Below are positions 23,461 to 34,446 of a DNA stretch of 64,000 nucleotides, in pieces. Source of the stretch: Doryteuthis pealeii. Lineage: Eukaryota; Mollusca; Cephalopoda; Myopsida; Loliginidae. The notes under the pieces are model-generated. The model did not search any database. It saw only the letters and a list, made by a program, of their open reading frames with translations, and was not told the DNA's origin. The DNA lies in assembly GCA_023376005.1 (NCBI GenBank), contig CM042142.1, positions 50,409,884 through 50,473,883 of the forward strand. The letters run 5' to 3'. The position numbers and the translations under genes were made by a program. Position 1 is the stretch's first letter. Each line of letters opens with the position of its first letter.

Positions 23461-23904
23461 ATTTCCTGGGTAAGATTTATTAAACAAATACAGGCTGCTC
23501 CGATTTTACACTGGGGATACATTCCTCAAATCGACAAAGTAAAAAAAAAAATTTAAAAAAAAAAAAATTAGTCTAAAAAAATCAATCCATTATTGATTGA
23601 ATGGTGGATATGTTCCAAACATCCAAAAATTCATAATTATTTATCAATAAAAAGCATGTTAAAAGTTTTGTACCAATAAATATCAATTCATTACTTTAAA
23701 TGTAGAAAATAATTGAATAATATGTACACTGTAGATCAAACTCCTTAATAAATATTTTTCCCCCAGATACAACCTTGGACATTTCTTTCTTTCTTTTTAA
23801 GTCCAAGGTTAACCCAAGTAACCAATGTTTATATCCATACTTAAAACTTAAAAGTACAAAATTTTGCAATCTTACAGTCTTAAATAATAAACATTTTCTT
23901 TCTT

Positions 23905-24170
23905 TTTGGAATTTTCCGGCATGTCAACCTTTGTGGGGTTATTTTATGACTAAGACATTGTTCTATTCATTCTTGATGGGTATTTAAAATTCTTTTTTGA
24001 ACTCGATTTAAAAAACAAAACATTTTTGTTAACTCATTTTCTTCTATTTAACCCATACATGGGACCCTAACAGGTACTACCACTCCGGGTCAGGGTGATG
24101 AAGGAGTACTCCACACTTCCTAGAGCACCAGAATTGGAACTTCACCATTAATAGATGCAGTTAAACATCT
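23905..24170 (+). mobile_element. SINE-D copy
   Basis: 'ttttccggcatgtcaacctt', 'ttattcattcttgatgggta', 'catacatgggaccctaacag', 'gtactccacacttcct' and 'gaattggaacttcaccatta' in order. Unit length here is about 265 bp. Confidence 0.7.
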
Positions 24171-24247
24171 TACAGTCTGTTAAATAATCTACAACATTTT
24201 ACATTTTCAGCTCATGGGGGTGTGGTGTTCACTTGTGCGAAAAGTTC

Positions 24248-24565
24248 ATGGTTGGTTGGATTTTATGGCAGGTCAACCCTTATTGGGTTATTTTATGCCG
24301 AAGATGTTTTGTTTTATTCATTCTTGATGGGTACTCAATTTTTATTTTCTTTAAACACTTTAAAAGTCATTTTTTCTATTTAACCCATAGATAGGACCCT
24401 AACAGGTACTACCACTTGGGTCAGAATGGACTTGGATGTAATGGCAATAAAGGGGTACTCCACTCCTCAGAGCTCCAGAACAAATGCAGTTTAGAGTCAT
24501 ATCTAGGACACCCCTTTTTGTGGATACAGTCAGCATATTCTAAGCCCTGCCAACAGGGTGGCAGT
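24248..24565 (+). mobile_element. SINE-D copy
   Basis: 'ggttggttggattttatggc', 'aggtcaacccttattgggtt', 'atgccgaagatg', 'cccatagataggaccctaac' and 'ggtcagaatggacttgga'. It ends near a TA array. Possible head sequence precedes it ('tgtggtgttcacttgtgcg'). Confidence 0.7.
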
Positions 24566-24606
24566 CCGATTAGGGTTTGTGTGTATATATATATATATAT
24601 ATAGAT

Positions 24607-25280
24607 GTGATTTGTTGTAACTGAAACTATATTACTATTCAAGTCACAATTCTCTTAGTTATTTACATCATAATTTCCATGATTTTATTTTTATTTAAAC
24701 CTCAATTACTATTAAAATTGTTTTATATTATTAATACTGTTGAACATATCTACATACTACATTTACCATGTACCCCACATGTATGGGTTAAGCACAAGGC
24801 CCTATTAATGTGGGACCACCCACAAGCTGAGACTCATAGGTGGCGGGGGCAAAAAAATGTGTTGATCCCATCTGCATCCCCCCTTAAGGGGGGAGGCTCA
24901 GGCACCAGGGAATAAACCCAGCCCTGCCCCTTTAAATCAAGGGGGAAGTTATTTCCTGTTTTTTTTTTTGTTTTTATCTTAATAAATATAAGCGATAGTC
25001 TCTTCAATAAATCTTAAAAGAAATCCATTAACAACAAGAAATAACTAATTTTATTCTTTACTTCCTAATTCAACTAAATTAGTTAAATTAGGAAAATTTA
25101 TTAATGAAAGACGGGAGTGATGGAAGAGAAAGTTTCAGTTCTATTTTTCGATTATGCACCCCTCTGTTTCAAATCTTTTTATCTGCATTCTTATTTAGTT
25201 TCATTAGCCTTTCTAATTTAATATATTTTATTACATTAAAACTTAAATACTTGCACCTGGAGGGTGCATATATTTGCTAG
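24607..25280 (+). mobile_element. Helitron-1 copy carrying a foreign segment
   Basis: The 5' tip is lost at a TA array but 'gtaactgaaactatattact' begins at once; the 3' end has CACCTGGAGGGTG, spacer and CTAG (25277-25280) then T. About 24770-24960 holds a less AT-rich stretch ('ggcgggggca', 'aaggggggaggct', 'ccagccctgccc') that replaces the interior found in the other copies. It is either captured DNA or a later insertion. Confidence 0.7.
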
Positions 25281-25317
25281 TTTTTATAAAAAGAAGCGTG
25301 CATAATCTTCTAACAAG

Positions 25318-25416
25318 AACAGTTTGCGGAGCGAGGGAGTTTATTCCCGAGTTAAACCAGGGAGATTGTCTTTTTTTTTCTGAGGTGGAGCACTACACCT
25401 ACTGTCAGCTCTCAGA
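25318..25416 (-). mobile_element. SINE-A 3' fragment
   Basis: 'gcgagggagtttattccc', 'accagggagattg', 'gaggtggagcactacaccta' and 'tgtcagctct' are the body of SINE-A; the tRNA head is absent. Confidence 0.6.
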
Positions 25417-25839
25417 TGCTTTAATATTTGCTAGTAACCAATAACTTTCTTAAAGGATTCTTGCAAGTAGAGCAAATTGGAAACTGCTATTACACCCAGG
25501 CCCATCTGCTGCAGAATAGACATATTTGGAAGCATGTAAACTACGTTTACTTTAAGCTTTGTTTAAACTTCAATGTTTGGAGGAGAGCCAGGAACATTAT
25601 TTCACGAGAGTTTTTGGTGGCAAATCAATGCAGAAATTGTACACAACAATATAAAAATAGTTTGTGTGTCAGTCCAAGAACAATTCTTGTGTGACCTACG
25701 GGGTGCTCGTTTAACTTCCAATAGACACACAATCGAAACTAGTTTAACCCCTGTTGGACTATCTGTAGGTATAAGATACAAGCCAAATTGCCACTCTTAT
25801 TTATGAACTTTCCCAACATCAGCAACAGTCACTTCTGGT

Positions 25840-26350
25840 AAAAAATTGGCCAATGAGAAACGTATACAGAATGCTTTTAATATCATAGTCAGCTGTCCTT
25901 GAATCAGTTAATCGGACTTTCTACCAGAAGGAAATCTGATACTACACTCTTTTCTACCAAGGAACACTACGGACTCGGACTAAGATTACGACTTTACGGA
26001 CTAAGATTACAAGGAACACTACAAGACTAGGATTACAAGGAGTATTTACTGATACTACACTCTTTTCTATCTAAGATTTCAAGGAACACTACAAGACTAG
26101 GATTACAAAGATTAAGCAACTGAACCCAAACTCAATACCTGTTTTATAGACTAGGCGAGGTCACGTGGTTTATTCCTATGCCAATCAACAGCCATAATGT
26201 TCAGCTGATTAACTACTTAAACACTGATACTTTCATAGTCTACTTCCAATCACTGACTAAGGAACTTTCAATACTGAGGATTCTTTACCAGAGGATTACC
26301 AAGGATTTCCGCTGGACAAGCGCTTAAAGATTAAAGGATGGCCCATAAGA
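25840..26350 (+). repeat. LTR-like dispersed repeat with internal short tandem units
   Basis: 'aaggaacactacaagactag' + 'gattacaa' occurs repeatedly between 25970 and 26110, and 'ctgatactacactcttttct' twice. Downstream 'ttatagactaggcgaggtca' + 'cgtg' and 'tatgccaatcaaca' match 43.78-43.83 kb. Termini not defined. Confidence 0.4.
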
Positions 26351-26596
26351 TTGTAACAATGCTGACTTGGATTTACCAACACAAGAACTAAACGCCTAAA
26401 ATGGCAAACAGAATTTTAATAACCCTTTTCAAAGCACTGAGCAATAGACTAACCTCCCTTTAAATTTCAAAGTTTCTGAAACAGTCACCAGGTGGGAGTT
26501 TTAGTTTATCCCCAGTCGCTTTAAATTCAATTGCCGACTTTTTCAATGTTAAAAGTTGCTGAGGGATTCCTCTTCTAATACAACAATGTCTCATCT

Positions 26597-26790
26597 ACAC
26601 TTGGTGGTGTAATGGTTATCACTGTTGAAAATGGACCAGATGATCAGGGTTCAATCCCTGGACGAGTCTTTTTTGCATTTTACATAGGGAAAGGTATGGA
26701 CCCAACTATTCTTTACCCAGCAATGGGTAAATAGTAATGGCATATCAACCCTTTGAGTTATTTAATGCTGAATCAAGTCATTTTGAATAA
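26597..26790 (+). mobile_element. tRNA-headed SINE (SINE-B-like) with shared central block
   Basis: The head 'tggtgtaatggttatca' with 'cagggttcaatccctg' forms a good T-arm (CAGGG/CCCTG), then TTTTTT. The acceptor and anticodon stems pair poorly, so it is not a functional tRNA gene. The body continues 'gggaaaggtatgga', 'caatgggtaaatagta' and 'ggcatatcaaccctttgagt'. Confidence 0.55.
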
Positions 26791-26944
26791 CAAAAGGACT
26801 CAATTATCTTACAGTACCTGCTATTGCTTAAGTGGTCATCATATTAAGTAATGAACAGGCTAATCACTGTTTAACTTCAATAATCTAGTAGGAACCAATG
26901 CTTTCAGTGTGACTTGACTGTAACAAAATCGTTTTATTATTATT

Positions 26945-27488
26945 GCAAGAATATGCACCCTCCAGGCGTAAGCATCTAAGTTTTAATGTAATGAAATATA
27001 TCAAATTAGAAAGACTAACAAAATCAAATAGGAAAGGGATATATTTAGTAGAAGTAGCAGAGTGGTGGGACCACGGTAACAGAGTGGTACAATCAAGTAG
27101 ATAAGTAATAGTACTGGTATGACATCGTAGTCATAGGCATTGTACCTCTACATTGCTCTGTATTTATGGCTGACACCAGCCAATCATATACTGTGAGGGG
27201 GACCCAGGTATATGCATATTCATTACATCAGAATGTATATATTATGTAAAGCTTAGTGATATATGACATATTGCAGGATTTTAAATGCACAATTAAAAGG
27301 CCGTTTTGAGGCCAAGCTAACTTGGATTTTCATAGAGACCTTAATAAATAAAATTTATTCTATATATTAATGATTTTTGACTATAGATTAAATACTCATT
27401 GATAAACTTATGCAATTACTCGGGGTATTGGTACATAAACTGATGTAGTTTTAGCTATGCCGACAGACAGACATCCATTATAATAAGA
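26945..27488 (-). mobile_element. Helitron-1B copy
   Basis: The right end 'acatccattataataaga' then T is the 5' TCTTATTATAATGG terminus on the minus strand; the left end has the family block 'aagttttaatgtaatgaaat' and a decayed hairpin 'caccctccaggcg' with CTAG lost. The interior shares 'tttattctatatattaatga' with the 41.6-kb copy. About 27060-27240 is extra and less AT-rich ('ggtgggaccacggtaaca', 'accagccaatcatata'). Confidence 0.65.
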
Positions 27489-28260
27489 TTTTTATAACAG
27501 AATAATCCCACTTTAAAAATGGTGGCAAAATTCCGTATGGACAAATGATTAAATTTTTTACTAAGAACACTACCAGACGTGAAAATACAAATTACAGCTG
27601 TGTTCATTAAATTTTTAATTTTCTTTGCAAAAAAAAAAAAAAAAAAAAAAAAAAGAATTGGGAAAATTTCAAATTGGTGTTATTGTTAATTGGCATAAAA
27701 TCAGGACAGCCAATTCTTTACGTTGAAACTTTCATTCATTTTAGATAATCACAATTACAGAAAAGTGAATAGGAAGTTATCAGATGCCAAGATTTCAATT
27801 GTATGTTTAGCATGAACAGAAATAGTGAATATTAATAATTCAAAAAAGAAAACATTTTTGTCTTAAATTATTTTTAAACTGGCCACCATAAGAATTGTTA
27901 TTTCGTGTAAACATTTGCTCAAGAGAAATAGAAAAAAGGTCAAATGTCATCCGTCTAATTTGGGAAGGTCATTCTTACAAAACTATATAAAAGGAAAAAT
28001 CAAAAATATTGATTGATTTAAATTGAAAAGTGTTGCAATTTTAAAAAGAATCTAAACTTAGAGCAAATTTCAGTACTCAATTCAGTTTGTATATACGAGT
28101 AAGAATTATCCTGATGATCAGTTAGGAGAAACCTAGGTAGATAGTTTCTAAATCATTAGGTTTACTATTATTTATTGGCTCTAGTTAGTGTATTGAGCAC
28201 TTTAGTATATTTAACTTTTTGTACACAGTTATAGGATATTCACAATTTTTGGGTGGGTAG
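27489..28260. other. No recognisable feature
   Basis: AT-rich sequence with a poly-A run near 27625-27655. No ORF, repeat match within the window or RNA motif was seen. Confidence 0.6.
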
Positions 28261-28273
28261 ATATATTACGTCT

Positions 28274-28360
28274 CTGCAGGTTGGTTGGATTTTATGGCAT
28301 ATCATTTTATTCATTCTTGTTGGGCATTCAATTTTGCTTTTTTAAACAGTTCTATCCTTT
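28274..28360 (+). mobile_element. SINE-D 5' fragment
   Basis: 'ggttggttggattttatggc', then 'ttattcattcttgttgggca' with the middle deleted. Confidence 0.5.
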
Positions 28361-28377
28361 TTAACATACACAATGTG

Positions 28378-28620
28378 TGTTATAAAAGTATCAAGACTTT
28401 TTGACACCTCATATTCTGAAAGAAAGAAAAAAAGAAAAGAAAAGGAAAAAAAAAAAAAGAAAAAAAAAGTTCCATCCATTAATTTTTTTTTTCAGAATAT
28501 AAGGTGTGCCAAAAAAGTACCAAGTTTAAATCTGTATTTACCAAGATAGAAATGAAGACTGAATGGAGTGTTATTTTTTTTCCCCAGAATACAAGGTGTG
28601 TTAAAAAAAGCATTTTAAAA
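28378..28620. mobile_element. Mariner-like end repeats
   Basis: 'actttttgacacctcatatt' at the left, then 'ataaggtgtgccaaaaaagt' and 'tacaaggtgtgttaaaaaa' at the right: three related ends, matching those at 10.97-11.2 kb. No transposase frame remains. Confidence 0.45.
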
Positions 28621-29121
28621 AATTTATTATTTTTTGATAATATTCAAGAGTATCCCAAAAGTAAGGTTTCCAATTTTTATTTCAAAGGAAATTTTCACCA
28701 CATACAAAAAAATAAAAAATAAATAAAATTAGAAAAATAAAATAAAATAAAATTCATAAATAAATGTTTAGTTTATATATCTTTTATTGTTTGTGCAAAT
28801 ACCAAGCAATTGATAATAAATCATGGCTTTCTACCAAAGGATACTCAAAAGCTGCTAAGGAAACATTGTGGAAAAAAAGGAATAAAAAAATACCTAAGAG
28901 GGAGAAGCAGAATATCTTGGAAAACTTTAGAAAAAAAAAAAAAAAAAAAAAAAAAGGGTAGTGATTTCTGATCTCTTAAAGAATTGGGGAAAGAGGTTTG
29001 CGGCAGTGTATTCGTTTGGCAAGACAGACAAGCAACAGCTTGAACTGCTGATTTTCTCTTTCTAAAAAAAGAAGGTGCTAGTTTTATTGAAGCATGGTAT
29101 TGGTATGGTGCTGGTACTTAC

Positions 29122-29272
29122 TGACCTTACAACGGATTACAAAGAGACACTCATCTAACCAATCTGTATGACCATTGGTTAGTTTCATTGTCAAACGCTG
29201 ACGGTGCTCATCGCTGATGTTCGGTTGAGAACTATTCACTAGAGAACTGCACTTTTTTTTACACATGATATG
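29122..29272 (-). CDS. Candidate internal exon (151 bp), unknown protein
   Basis: On the minus strand, 'tttcctttttatgctgcag' is a good acceptor and TCA|GTAAGT a near-perfect donor (GT at 29121-29120). Between them one frame is open: HIMCKKKCSSLVNSSQPN then ISDEHRQRLTMKLTNGHTDW and LDECLFVIRCKV, with normal amino-acid variety and no repeat bias. The exon would run phase 0 to phase 1. No family recognised. It may be a real host exon or a decayed one. Confidence 0.35.
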
Positions 29273-29844
29273 CTGCAGCATAAAAAGGAAATAGTCAAGA
29301 ATGGGGCCTTTCAACAAAGGGGAGATAATTGATACATAAGCAGAAGACAAAAGCTAAGATTGAAGGTGGTGGGGGTGAAGGCAATAATAACACTTAAATA
29401 AAATCAAGGATTTTTTTTTTTAAAGTGAAATATATTTATATGTAAAACTTAAAGTTATTTTGATTTATGTACTCAATTTCACATTTAATACTATCTTCAA
29501 GATATGCACTCCCAAATTTTTAAGCATTTTTTTCTTCAAGGAATGTTCTTTAAAAAGCTTTAAGATTTTTTTAAATTTTATATTTATTATTAGGAATGCT
29601 CCTTCAAATTAGCAGGAGCCAGCCCCGTACACTCTTTTGTCTTTTTTTTTTTTTTTTTTTTTTTAAACTTGTTATTTGAATTCTTAAGAAAGTTAATAAA
29701 GTTGATTTTAATTAAAAGTTAAGTGAGACATTTTCATTGAAAAATGCCAAAGATAATTTATTGTAAAAGAAAATAATTTCAGAATTCAGGATGAAAAAAA
29801 TTCACATCAAAATAAAGAAAATCATCATTGATTCGCTTTCTTTG

Positions 29845-30060
29845 TTTAATGGCATATCAACCTTTGCAGGTTATTTAATGCCAAATCCATCCTTGTAGAG
29901 TAACAGTATTGGTACTATTTAATTTTAATTTAAGTTTGGTGGAATAAGGAGGTTCATACCCTTTCCAAGGATATTAGTCAAAAAGTGAAGTAATAGCACG
30001 ACTGGAGTTGGAACTCATTCATTATGATTTTGCAGTCCAGCACATTAGCCACCGCACCCA
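29845..30060 (-). mobile_element. SINE-C tRNA-derived copy
   Basis: Contains the shared block 'ggcatatcaacctttgcagg' and 'ttatttaatgccaaatccat', then 'aaggatattagtcaaaaagt', 'gactggagttggaactc' and 'cattagccaccgcacc'. On the minus strand this gives a head with B box GAGTTCCAACTCC. Close relative at 44515-44712. Confidence 0.65.
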
Positions 30061-30469
30061 TCAGTATTATTGGCAATGACAGTTATAATTTCAAATTGGT
30101 CATTTAAGAAATGGGACAGAACCAGGAATCGAATACACTAAATCCGTTTATTAACGAGTAAAGATTCCAAATAACATTTCAAATGTTTGAGTGATAAATT
30201 TAAATCTTATTATGAATTCAGAATATTCACTATTAGATGTGATTTTCAGGGGGTTAAATCATAATTCTATCATAAGAAATTAATGATTGTTACATCAGGG
30301 TTTTAAGAAAATGTTCTTTACACTAAAAAAAAAAAAAGAAAAAAAAAAAAAGAAAAAAAAAAAAAAAAGAAATGGTTTCATGCAATAATACAAGTTGAAA
30401 TCATGTAGACACATTTCAAAGACAACCTTTAACCAAAGAGCACATAACTTTTTAGGACTATTTTGACAC

Positions 30470-30612
30470 AGACACACACAGAAAGATATACAGAGAGACA
30501 CATAAAGACAGAGAAATAGAGACCAACAGAAAGACACACACATACAGAAAGACATACAGAGAGAGACACACACACACAGAAACACATACTGAAACAGAGA
30601 GAAACATACTTA
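30470..30612. repeat. GACA/CA-rich low-complexity stretch
   Basis: 'gacacagacacacacagaaaga' type units; the Cys/Ser/Leu-rich minus frame here is an artefact. Confidence 0.8.
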
Positions 30613-31316
30613 GAGTAGGGTTTGCCATATGAATAAAACGATGATGGCTTCAGTAATTGGTGTTCAAGACCAGATTAAAAGAGGATTTGAATACCATGTT
30701 TCACCAAGAGACACATTGGTACAACACATTCTAACTTTCTTTTGGACTTTGTACCAGACTAAGATAAACTTAGTAAGTGTATACACATAAATAATATTCA
30801 AACAAATTTGGATAAAAATATAATAGAATCCTTAGTGCTTTGAATTTTTTTTTCTTTTAAGTTTTCTAACAATTTTTTTTTTTTTGTATAATCTTGAAAG
30901 GCATTAATGAGTTGTTCGAAAGAGTTTTTATTCATAAACCAAGTACTTTTGATTCTTTTCTGAACCATCACCAAGGCTGTTAATCATTTGTCTAAACTAT
31001 TGTTTTGTTTTTGTCACTAAGGTAACACGAAATAACGCTGGTGGTTTATTTAAAAAAAATATTTCTAACGAGCTAGGCAAACGTGATTTAAAATAAAAAA
31101 ATTGTCCTATCAATTTAAAGCATTTTAGAATATTGTCGCCTAAATAATGTACATACTTTTGTTGTTAATGAAAAGTGATTTTTCTTAAATATAATTAAAT
31201 CAGAAATGGAAAAGATCAAACTTAATACTGCTTTCAAAATGTATATATTTTTTGGAACACTATATTCACTTACAAGCATGCACACACAATTAAGAAATTA
31301 ATATTTTGTAAAGAAG

Positions 31317-31350
<34 letters not shown>

Positions 31351-32670
31351 CATTTTTACTTACATAATTACAAATTATTTTGAAATATACTTATCTTACA
31401 TGAAATAAATTAAACTTATAGGAATGAACTTAAAAAAGGAATGAAAATTGAATTATTAGAGTTCTTTCAGCATAAAACAATGAAAATCTTTTCTCATTTT
31501 TTTTTGGTCTCAACTTGTTTTTTTTTTAAACAAAACCCAATTTAATTAAAAGGCATTTGCTTTAATCTGTCAGTGATTTTTCCAGAAATTACTAATTGGA
31601 TTAAAATATACTCACAGGAAAAAACCAAAAAAAAAAACCAACAAAGAAACGAATAGGGTAAATATTTTTTTTTAAAATTCCATGAGGTTGCTTTATTTTA
31701 TGCACTAAATTTTTGTCATAATTTTGCTTCAAATGAATTTTTAAAAAAATCATGTTTTTATTTAAAATTAAAACAATCTAGTGTTAAATCCAGAGTTTGG
31801 GATTTCTTTTTCTTCCTTTAATAGAAACTTACTTTTAATAAATGCACCATTTTATTTTGTTGTTTTCCTTAAATCTTTGAACCTAATTTTGCTAACTTAA
31901 AAATACAAGTTATTTATAAAAGAATTGTAAATGTTGTTTCTCTGTCCATCCATAACTTTGTTTAAGATGAGTACACCTTGGCAAAGATCAAAGTATATTT
32001 CTTTTTCTTTTAAAAACTAACATATCTTAAAATATCAGGACATAAACGCTTAAGATGTTAGATATTTAATTTGATGCTCATTCTTAAGCTAAAATCAGTT
32101 TTGCTTTAATATAACAAAAAAAGAAAAAAAACTGAACATATTCATATGAGAAATAGTATCAAGTTATATAATAAGAATGATATAAGATTCTATTACAGCA
32201 CTTATGTCCAAATGTCTTCTAAAACCCCAGCACAATAGTCTAAATATTGAATATGACTCTAGAGGGGGAAACTTGTAATAAAACCCCCTCACTTCAACAA
32301 AGACATCTTTAGGGCAATTCACAGCGTACTTATTACATAAACAATGGATTCCAATTTCAACTGGAAATATTTGAGCCAACCTATTTATGATGAAAAATGT
32401 AATAAAAGTCATGTGGACACATGGAGACACACACACACACACAAAATTGAGGACAGGTTACGGATCCAGTTTACAAAACAACACAAGCAGATTATTACAT
32501 TTTATAAAGAACAGGCAATTTTATTACATTGCTTGTTTATAAGTGCTGTCAAAAATAAATAAATAATAATAAATGGAAATATTAAATTTGCTGATTGCAT
32601 TGTACTTGTAAAATACCAAAAACTTTCTGTTGTTCTGCATTTTCTTGTTTATGTTCAATATTTTTAGAAT
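30613..32670. other. Long stretch without recognised features
   Basis: AT-rich DNA with scattered homopolymers (a 29-bp A run near 31321). I saw no SINE, Helitron, MITE or convincing coding frame; the small frames at 32164-32442 and 32344-32562 have no features of real genes. The least repeat-laden part of the window, consistent with intron or old intergenic sequence. Confidence 0.55.
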
Positions 32671-32675
32671 ATTAA

Positions 32676-33149
32676 CTCTTAACATCCTGTTGAGATTTTT
32701 CTAAGTCCAGAGCATTCCTATAAGGATATATAAAAAAAAAAAAAAATGGCTAAAAATGACCTTTGCATCTAAAGTTACCTATTATTTCCCAACTCTTAAA
32801 GTCCTATACCACCTCATTCCACCCGGCCGGAAGTCTCATTCGTTTTCATAATCCACTCCAAACGATAACCTTTGTTTAAATGTAATATTAAACATATTTA
32901 GAAGTCTTTGATTTAAGGGAAATAACAGGTAACTTTAGATGCAAAGGTCATTTTGAACCATTTTTTTAATATATCCTTATAGGAATGCTCTGGACTTAGA
33001 AAATTCTCAACAGGATGTTAAGAGTTAAATCAAAGATTTCTACATATGTTTAATATTAAATTTAAACAAAGGCTATTGTTTGGGGCTGATTAGTTAAAAC
33101 GAATGTGACTTCCAGCCGGGTGGAATGAGGTGGTATAGGACTTTAAGAG
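32676..33149 (+). mobile_element. MITE-1 (outer copy) split by a second MITE-1
   Basis: TTAA (32672-32675) then CTCTTAACATCCTG to 'attatttccc' (32790), resuming at 33029 'atcaaagatttctaca' to 'actttaagag' (33149). The join corresponds to the family's own '..ccc TTAA atcaaag..' site. Confidence 0.8.
32793..33024 (-). mobile_element. MITE-1 (inner copy) inserted at an internal TTAA
   Basis: Starts CTCTTAAAGTCCTATACC and ends GGATGTTAAGAG (232 bp), inverted relative to its host. Right TTAA intact (33025-33028), left reduced to 'aa' (32791-32792). This is direct evidence for TTAA target choice. Confidence 0.8.
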
Positions 33150-33244
33150 TTTTAAAAAGGTGAAATTAAGTAAAGAAAATCAATTATCTTGTCTACTTGC
33201 TTTAAATGAAAATAGTTATAGTAAAACTCATCTTTAAATCATCA

Positions 33245-33990
33245 GGTCATGCTAGTAGCACGGATATTCATGACAATCTCTCACCAACTGTCCCTATCAT
33301 TTACTGTCCTCAAGAGGTCCTTTGTACAGCATCCAGAGCTGGTCAATATAGGTCTTTGCTAGATGGTTCACACTGGTGCTGGTTTCCACAGGAGAACATC
33401 ACATGATTAGTATTATCTGCGTTATTCGGACTATTGTCCCCATCATTGTCATTTGTACGTTTCGGTAGATATGCCCTCCAACTTTCTTCAGGTATTTCTT
33501 GTCGGACTTCTTGTCGGACTCGGGAACCTTCTTTTTGGACTTGGGAACTTTGTCGTAATCGGGAGCCATCATGGAACTTTGAAGGCAGGAGGGCATATCG
33601 GCTGAAACGTTGTATAAATAACAATGAAGATGGGGACAATAGTCCGAATAACGCAGATAATACAAATCTTCCAGCCTCATCTCAAACATTCAGAGAAATA
33701 ACATCACATTAGTTCATCCTTGCTTCCCCAGCAACAGGTCTTGTTAGTCTTGCTTAAATGGTTTGTGTGATAAGGGGGCAGGTGGCCGTACAGCTGCTTC
33801 CTTGAGGGGTGTTGTCTCTACAATTTGTTCAAGATTTTTCGCAGCATTCTTGTGCAGATCCCATCTAGCTTATTCTCGAGGTGCTTCCGTTAGAGTTCAA
33901 GTGGTGCAGCCATACAGTATCACTCAGAACTATGGGTAGACAAAGTCAAAAATGCTTGATGATTGACAGCTTCTTGCCAAAATGACATTA
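33245..33990 (-). pseudogene. RTE-type LINE ORF2 3' half, split and decayed
   Basis: On the minus strand, 33.98-33.70 kb gives LDGICTRMLRKILNK, then QLYGHLPP and SKDEL, and 33.40-33.24 kb gives AKTYIDQL. This is the order '..MLR..LN.SW..H.T...LYG.LPP...R..GHC.RSKDEL... G.P.KTY.DQL' found at the C-terminus of RTE-like LINEs. Frameshifts and stops are frequent. A foldback element (33412-33700) lies between the two parts with a 10-bp duplication. Confidence 0.75.
33412..33700. mobile_element. Foldback element with GAAAC-type (hammerhead-like) motifs
   Basis: Flanked by 'aacatcacat' on both sides. The two halves are inverted: 'cgttattcggactattgtcc' at the left, 'ggacaatagtccgaataacg' at the right. 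Each arm has, reading outward, 'ggagggcatatc', GAAAC and a 'aatgacaatgatg / ataacaatgaaga' block. Related copies are at 40395-41170, 62275-62510 and 63595-63690. Inverted long terminal repeats plus a variable target duplication would suit Penelope-like retroelements, an inference only. Confidence 0.5.
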
Positions 33991-34007
33991 GACCAATAAA
34001 AATTAAA

Positions 34008-34238
34008 GTCGCCGGGGTGGCCTAAAGTCGGTATCAGATAGAAAGTGAGGGAGTCTATCACCTTTTCACTAGCACTAGACCAAGGAGATTGTTTTTGACA
34101 TCTGAGGTGGAACGCCACATCTACCATCAGCTGACTTTACTGCACAGATCCTTGTGTTACTCATATGCTGAGTTGGCAAGGGTTGTTTGTATTGTGGTTT
34201 CTAAGCAAGTGCTCTACCGACTTAGCTAAACCGGCCCT
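34008..34238 (-). mobile_element. SINE-A, full-length
   Basis: From 'gtcgccggggtggcctaaag' to 'ctaccgacttagctaaaccg' + 'gcc'. Part of the tRNA-like B-box region is deleted ('gggttgtttgtattgtggtt'). Confidence 0.8.
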
Positions 34239-34249
34239 TAAAAGTAGTC

Positions 34250-34446
34250 AGGGTGGCCTAAAGTCAATATTAGCCAGACAGTGAGGGAGTCTATCCCCTT
34301 TTCACTAGTGCTAGACCAAGGAGATTGTTTTTGGCATCTGAGGAGGAACGCCACACAGATCCCTGTGCTACTCATACGCTGAGTTGGCGAGGGTCGGTAT
34401 TGAACCAGTAACCTTGAGGTTCCCAGCCAACTGAGCTAAACTGGAT
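34250..34446 (-). mobile_element. SINE-A copy, shortened
   Basis: 'agtcagggtggcctaaagtc' to 'caactgagctaaactgg'; lacks the 'accatcagctcctta' segment and part of the head. Lies head-to-tail with the previous copy. Confidence 0.8.

Noticed and set aside
25428..25806. Two frames of 77-88 codons as a host gene
   Set aside because: Composition is acceptable, but I saw no splice sites, domain or conserved motif; left unassigned.
26597..26670. A tRNA gene
   Set aside because: The T-arm is good but acceptor and anticodon stems do not pair properly, and the sequence runs on into a SINE body.
33343..33712. Overlapping frames of about 90-98 codons
   Set aside because: They lie on the inverted arms of the foldback and on dead LINE sequence.
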